A DNA stretch of 64,000 nt from Sphingobacterium sp. SGR-19. GTDB lineage: Bacteria; Bacteroidota; Bacteroidia; Sphingobacteriales; Sphingobacteriaceae. The position numbers and the translations under genes are program-made. This document shows, piece after piece, positions 60,008 through 64,000 of this stretch. Location: positions 248,001-312,000 of the forward strand of contig NZ_JAAKGS010000003.1 in the NCBI RefSeq assembly GCF_011043555.1. The letters run 5' to 3'. The number at the start of each line of letters is the position of its first letter. The stretch's first letter is position 1. The notes beneath the pieces are model-generated. The model ran no database searches and was not told the DNA's origin. It worked only from the letters and a program-made list of their open reading frames with translations.

Positions 60008-60409
60008 TCACACGGCCAATATCCACCTCACCTCAAACCTATCAACGATCTCTACCAATTTCTGGCTCTCGTGATCGACGGTGGCAGAATGTGCGGTATC
60101 AAATTCGAGCTTTTCAATTAATACCTGCCTTTCACCCAGCGTCTTGCAATGCAGAAAAACGGCCATATAATTGCCAACTTTCCTTCCTTCATTATATACA
60201 AGATCTGACCCATGAATAATAATACTGTCAGAAAAAAGCGAGCCAATAACGATAGGCTTTTCTGGATGCCCCTGCCATCCTGTTTCAAAAGGTTCGAACA
60301 GCAGTGAACCGCCAAAGCAAGTTTGGTAAAAGGCGAGTGCTTCCCTACAGTTACCAGAAAAAGTAATGAAGACAGCACTCGCACATTTAGCATGGTTAGA
60401 AACGATCAT
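60008..60409 (-). CDS. VOC/PhnB-like glyoxalase-fold protein
   Basis: A 133-residue VOC-superfamily protein of the PhnB/3-demethylubiquinone methyltransferase-like type: FITFSGNCREALAFYQTCFGG near residue 14-34 and SDSIIIHGSDLVY near 68. Such proteins are mostly uncharacterised metal-dependent or binding proteins. It is the last gene of a minus-strand cluster with two SRPBCC proteins and a DoxX-like protein, 3 bases after the SRPBCC gene. The family is common in such clusters beside GlxA/AraC-type regulators. Confidence 0.85.
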   Translation of the reverse strand: MIVSNHAKCASAVFITFSGNCREALAFYQTCFGGSLLFEPFETGWQGHPEKPIVIGSLFSDSIIIHGSDLVYNEGRKVGNYMAVFLHCKTLGERQVLIEKLEFDTAHSATVDHESQKLVEIVDRFEVRWILAV

Positions 60410-60412
60410 AGT

Positions 60413-60862
60413 TTATTGCCCATCAGGTATTTCCGGTTCTACCAACTTGATTAATTTCTCCAGGGACTCCTGCCAACCTAAATAGCACATCTCTGCAGGA
60501 ATTGCTTCGGGAATCCCCTCTTGTACCACTTTCAGTTCTGTACCACATGAAACCTTATTCAGCCATACGGTTGTTGTCATTTCTCCCGGTAGCGCGGGAT
60601 CGTCAAACTTATCGGTATATTTTATAAACTCATTCGGCTTTATTTCCACATACGTTCCGCCAAATGAGTGGCCATTCCCCGTACTGAAATTTATAAATGT
60701 CATATGATACTTCCCTCCCTCCTCGAAGTCCATCTGTTGAACGGTACATACGAAGCCGTATGGTGGCAACCAAGTTGCATGAGCTATGGGATCCGAAAAT
60801 GCGCGGAAAACCTTTTCTGGGCTTGCCTTGATTACTCGATGTAATGAAACTGAATTCTCCAT
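60413..60862 (-). CDS. SRPBCC (AHSA1-like) domain protein
   Basis: A 149-residue single START/AHSA1-fold protein. It has the family pattern VIKASPEKVFRAFSDP near residue 9, GGKYHMTFI near 50, GGTYVEIKPNEFIKYT near 68-83 and a C-terminal long helix LGWQESLEKLIKLVE. Its function is not known; AHSA1 proteins bind hydrophobic ligands or activate Hsp90. It lies between the DoxX-like gene (24 bases) and the VOC gene (3 bases). Confidence 0.88.
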   Translation of the reverse strand: MENSVSLHRVIKASPEKVFRAFSDPIAHATWLPPYGFVCTVQQMDFEEGGKYHMTFINFSTGNGHSFGGTYVEIKPNEFIKYTDKFDDPALPGEMTTTVWLNKVSCGTELKVVQEGIPEAIPAEMCYLGWQESLEKLIKLVEPEIPDGQ

Positions 60863-60886
60863 GATTAATATTATTTTTTAAGTGAA

Positions 60887-61252
60887 CTATTGTACTTTTG
60901 CATTAAACCGATAAGAAACAGCAAGAATACCCAACACGACCAAAGGCATCAGCATGAAGCCGATATTTTGATCTACACAGGCATGACTGATGAAGGCGAA
61001 GATCAAATTGAAAGTGAGTCCGGCATATGCCCATTCTTTTAATTTAGCGGGTGCTGTCGGATAGGAAATAGCCAACACGCCCAGTACCTTACATATGATC
61101 AATGCGTATGCAAAGTAATCGGGGTAGCCCAAAGGTCTAGTACCTATAGTCGCTTGCTCTGGTGAAAAAAGCAGTGCACTGAGTGGCATAACGCCTTCCC
61201 ACAGGATAATGATCGTAGTTGCGACCCAAAAGATTATCTTATTTCTTTTCAT
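60887..61252 (-). CDS. DoxX-like membrane protein
   Basis: A 121-residue inner-membrane protein with four hydrophobic segments (IIFWVATTIIILWEGVMPLS; YFAYALIICKVLGVLAIS; YAGLTFNLIFAFISHA; FMLMPLVVLGILAVS). The DoxX_2 pattern GYPDYFAY near residue 41 is present. Members relate to quinol oxidase accessory proteins; most are uncharacterised. It sits in the middle of a minus-strand cluster with two SRPBCC proteins (18 and 24 bases away). Confidence 0.85.
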   Translation of the reverse strand: MKRNKIIFWVATTIIILWEGVMPLSALLFSPEQATIGTRPLGYPDYFAYALIICKVLGVLAISYPTAPAKLKEWAYAGLTFNLIFAFISHACVDQNIGFMLMPLVVLGILAVSYRFNAKVQ

Positions 61253-61270
61253 AATAGTAGAGATTAAGGT

Positions 61271-61696
61271 TTAGGATTGTGTTGATTCAACGTAACGCAC
61301 AAAGTTGTCCAATATAGCCTGCCACCCTTGTTTCTGAAATTCCGGATCATTTTCTGTTTCCGCATCAAACGTGGTCTCTATTGTAGTTTTACCACCTTCT
61401 GGAGTAAACAATGTGGTCGACCTTCTGCCATCGGACATCGTGTACGAGATCTCTTTATGTAGCTCAACGCTATCATAAATGCCTTCAAAGTCAAAACCAA
61501 AGCTACCGTCTTTGGCTTCCATTCTGTTTTTAAACTTCCCGCCTACTCGCAAATCATTTTCACTGCTTGGCGTATGCCAGCTTGGGTCAGGCGTGTTCCA
61601 TTGCATGATATCACTTGGTGTGTTCCATGCCTTCCAAACATCTGCTACGGGAGCATTTGCTACTGCTTCTACCGTAATTCTTGTTACTTCTGTCAT
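61271..61696 (-). CDS. SRPBCC (AHSA1-like) domain protein
   Basis: A 141-residue AHSA1-fold protein: ITVEAVANAPVADVWKAWNTP at the start (residues 7-27, given by position), WNTPDPSWHTPSSENDLRVGG near 33-53 and TIETTFDAETENDPEFQKQGW near 103-123. The pattern is typical of polyketide-cyclase-like SRPBCC proteins. It heads the four-gene minus-strand cluster and is divergent from the GlxA-type regulator, 132 bases away. A minus-strand TAATTTTG at 61729-61736 is a possible -7 element for it. Confidence 0.88.
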   Translation of the reverse strand: MTEVTRITVEAVANAPVADVWKAWNTPSDIMQWNTPDPSWHTPSSENDLRVGGKFKNRMEAKDGSFGFDFEGIYDSVELHKEISYTMSDGRRSTTLFTPEGGKTTIETTFDAETENDPEFQKQGWQAILDNFVRYVESTQS

Positions 61697-61828
61697 TGTT
61701 AAACTTCTGATTATTAATTATTACAATCCAAAATTACCAAAGAATACACGACTACGTCTATTGTAAAAACGACAGCCTTAGGGGTAAATTATGACAAAAC
61801 AATTTGCTAACTTCGTTTAAATCATTTC

Positions 61829-62812
61829 ATGACTATGCAGATTTCTGTCTATGTTCCCGAGTTTGGTGTTATCGAGGCGATTACACCGCCGTTCAGAACC
61901 TTTCAAACTGCCAACGAGTTCCTCACCGTCTTCGGCAAAAAGCCCGTTTTTACGGTCGAATACGTCGGTCTGCAAGAATATGTACCAGCCAACAATGGCG
62001 AATACGTAATCAAAACCAATAGGCTACTCAAAGACGTAGCCACCACGGACCTATTGATTATTCCCCCAACTTTCGGTGACACGATCAAAGGGATCCAAGC
62101 CAACGCAGAAGCGATCCCCTATTTTAAAAAACTGTACGAAAAAGGTTCATGTCTCGCCAGTTTATGTATCGGAGCCTTTCTTTTAGCCGAAACTGGATTG
62201 CTCAACGGTAAGAAATGTTCCACACACTGGGCGCATGTAAACGAGTTCAGAGAACTATATCCTCATGTGGAAGTCGAAGACGGTGCAATTATTACCGAGC
62301 ACGACAATATTTACAGCAGTGGTGGAGCAAGTAGTTTATGGAACCTCATTCTATACCTGGTAGAAAAGTTTTCCGACAGAGAAACGGCCATCATGATCTC
62401 CAAATATTTTGCGCTGGATATCGGGCGGGATAGCCAATCCCAATTTGCGATATTCAAAGGACAGCGGAATCATGGCGATGACGCTATCAAAAAAGTGCAA
62501 GACTACATTGAAACCCACTATCAGGATAAAATATCCATCGAGATGTTAGCCAATTTAGTCCACATCGGCCGCCGAACTTTTGAAAGACGATTTAAGGAAG
62601 CCACCAATAACACCCCCATCGAGTATATCCAGCGAGTACGGATAGAAGCCGCTAAAAATTTCTTTGAAGCGTCCCGAAAGAACGTCAGCGAGATCATGTT
62701 CGATGTAGGTTATACCGACACAAAAGCATTTCGAGATACTTTTAAGAAGATTACGGGGCTTACCCCTATTGAGTACAGAAATAAATTTGCGAAGGTAGCT
62801 ACCGAAGTGTGA
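61829..62812 (+). CDS. GlxA-family AraC-type transcriptional regulator
   Basis: A 327-residue regulator. Residues 5-190 form a DJ-1/PfpI-like ligand domain with the nucleophile elbow Cys113 in SLCIGAFLLAE. Residues 220-325 form the AraC double HTH (IETHYQDKISIEMLANLVHI as 230-249, then DVGYTDTKAFRDTFKKITG). Such proteins sense small molecules. It is divergent from the SRPBCC-DoxX-VOC cluster, so it may regulate it. It is followed 4 bases later by rtcB, which suggests cotranscription. Confidence 0.92.
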   Translation: MTMQISVYVPEFGVIEAITPPFRTFQTANEFLTVFGKKPVFTVEYVGLQEYVPANNGEYVIKTNRLLKDVATTDLLIIPPTFGDTIKGIQANAEAIPYFKKLYEKGSCLASLCIGAFLLAETGLLNGKKCSTHWAHVNEFRELYPHVEVEDGAIITEHDNIYSSGGASSLWNLILYLVEKFSDRETAIMISKYFALDIGRDSQSQFAIFKGQRNHGDDAIKKVQDYIETHYQDKISIEMLANLVHIGRRTFERRFKEATNNTPIEYIQRVRIEAAKNFFEASRKNVSEIMFDVGYTDTKAFRDTFKKITGLTPIEYRNKFAKVATEV

Positions 62813-62816
62813 AAAA

Positions 62817-64000
62817 ATGGAAAATAAAAGAATTAACGGCAACGACTTACTTGCCTTAGGATATAAAGAAAACCACGCGATGGGCGTGGCGTTGAAGATC
62901 AACAAGAAAAGACTCGGTTTCAGTCGAGAGCAAATGTTGGCAAAATTCAAGGACGTGCTGGACCGCCCAGAGTCTTATTTAAACGACAAGACCTTTAAAC
63001 CTTTGGCCGAGGTCCTGTTAAATATTGACGCGATCGAAAAAGAAACGATTTCTTTGAACGAAACCCCAGATGAGTATGCTGTATATGGCGAAGACCATAT
63101 CGAAGAAGGAGCCAAGAAGCAGATGGACGTCGCTATGACGTTGCCAGTCACCGTTGCGGGTGCTTTGATGCCCGATGCCCACCAAGGTTACGGCTTACCC
63201 ATTGGTGGTGTGTTAGCGACCAATAACGCCGTTATCCCTTACGGTGTAGGTGTGGACATTGGTTGCCGAATGGCGCTTTCGGTATTTGATTTACCGAGCG
63301 ATTATTTAGACACCAACCGGGAGAACCTAAAGAAAGTGCTCTTGGCCAATACACGTTTTGGAGCAGGCCATGGTTATTTAAAACACGAGCGCGTGGACCA
63401 CCCTGTTTTGGACAACGAGCTGTTTGATACACACGATCTTATCCGATCGTTGAAAGACAAAGCATGGACGCAGCTAGGTTCTTCGGGTGGAGGGAATCAC
63501 TTTGTGGAGTTTGGCGTGATAGACTTTACCGAGGCAGATGAAAACCTAGGTGTAGCGCGTGGGAAATATCTAGCACTATTAACGCATTCCGGTTCGCGTG
63601 GACTAGGTGCAACCATTGCGGGTCATTATACCAAACTCGCCAAGGATATCTGTAAGCTACCTTACGCGGCCCAAAATCTGGCTTATCTGGATCTAAATAC
63701 TGCTGAAGGACAGGAATATTGGTTAGCCATGAATCTAGCCGGCGATTATGCCTCGGCCTGCCATGAGGTTATCCACGATAAGATCAAAACAGCATTGGGT
63801 GCCGAATTGCTGGCCAAGGTCGAGAACCACCACAATTTTGCATGGAAAGAGCAGTTTGAAGGAGAAGAAGTGATCGTTCATCGTAAAGGTGCCACCCCGG
63901 CAAGTAAAGATACAATGGGTATCATTCCGGGTTCAATGGCTACCCCAGGTTTTTTGGTTCGCGGCAAAGGCAAAGAAACCGCCATCAACTCCGCCTCGCA
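62817..64000 (+). CDS. rtcB: RNA-splicing ligase RtcB (3' end outside window)
   Basis: RtcB joins 2',3'-cyclic phosphate to 5'-OH RNA ends using GTP and manganese, for tRNA splicing or RNA repair. The window holds 394 codons, probably about five-sixths of the gene. Visible motifs are PDAHQGYGLPIGGV (residues 119-132), GVDIGCRM with Cys150 (manganese ligand) and SGGGNHFVE near 222. The window stops in the codon CA- following NSAS. This is where NSASHGAGR carries the histidine that is GMP-modified. No archease gene is seen. It follows the GlxA-type gene by 4 bases. Confidence 0.94.
   Translation, partial: MENKRINGNDLLALGYKENHAMGVALKINKKRLGFSREQMLAKFKDVLDRPESYLNDKTFKPLAEVLLNIDAIEKETISLNETPDEYAVYGEDHIEEGAKKQMDVAMTLPVTVAGALMPDAHQGYGLPIGGVLATNNAVIPYGVGVDIGCRMALSVFDLPSDYLDTNRENLKKVLLANTRFGAGHGYLKHERVDHPVLDNELFDTHDLIRSLKDKAWTQLGSSGGGNHFVEFGVIDFTEADENLGVARGKYLALLTHSGSRGLGATIAGHYTKLAKDICKLPYAAQNLAYLDLNTAEGQEYWLAMNLAGDYASACHEVIHDKIKTALGAELLAKVENHHNFAWKEQFEGEEVIVHRKGATPASKDTMGIIPGSMATPGFLVRGKGKETAINSAS

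Overview
The window looks like chromosomal DNA from a member of the Bacteroidota, most likely the family Sphingobacteriaceae (Sphingobacterium, Pedobacter and relatives). The signs are Bacteroidota-type promoters (TTTG, about 19-21 bases, TAnnTTTG), weak ribosome-binding sites, many lipoproteins, a TonB-dependent receptor paired with a DUF4249 lipoprotein, a RemB-like outer-membrane protein, and family labels common in that group (DUF4783, DUF4397, DUF3467, DUF4198, DUF4988-like). I see no rRNA, tRNA, CRISPR array, transposase, integrase or replication origin. The genome is compact: two convergent gene pairs have stop codons that abut with no gap, and a third pair overlaps by 41 bases.

Layout. 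1-3.7 kb: the end of a probable outer-membrane barrel gene, then thrS-infC-rpmI-rplT on the minus strand. 3.9-15 kb: queE, two Gfo/Idh/MocA oxidoreductases, a DUF819 membrane protein, a thioesterase, a GNAT-nitrilase fusion with DUF3467, an M42 peptidase, lgt, aroQ and a RemB-like protein. 15-22 kb: murI, sufE/sufS, then an acyl-ACP desaturase followed by MarR, ferredoxin reductase and ferredoxin, which together could form a complete desaturation electron chain, then NDH-2. 22-33 kb: a PolX/PHP protein with a degraded polymerase site, M48 peptidase, plsY, nadC, DUF4783, gpmI, a lipoprotein, apt, a ComEA-like protein, an efflux adaptor with its TolC partner (no pump nearby) and a polysaccharide deacetylase. 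33-41 kb: a four-gene minus-strand unit (lipoprotein, esterase, TonB receptor, DUF4249) and a giant FAD/Fe-S oxidoreductase. 42-45.8 kb: an Lrp-EamA exporter pair, a DUF4397 lipoprotein and a GH43 enzyme.

45.8-54.7 kb is the most accessory-looking part. It holds a four-gene sensor operon (proline-tailed soluble protein, polytopic membrane protein, histidine kinase, NarL-type regulator) with a possible operator at its promoter; an S24-type repressor that has lost its protease dyad; a small unknown protein; a 1016-residue collagen-repeat lipoprotein; a possible 35-residue membrane peptide; and a clostripain-type lipoprotein protease. 54.8-64 kb: smc, DUF4198, msrA, a VOC/SRPBCC/DoxX cluster opposite a GlxA-type regulator, and rtcB, which is cut by the window end at the codon for its catalytic histidine.

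Several genes appear to be leaderless: the -7 element ends only 3-8 bases before the start codon of gpmI (GTG), the Lrp regulator and the desaturase. I found no unambiguous new defence or mobile system. The best candidates for new biology are the sensor operon and the pseudo-S24/collagen/clostripain block.
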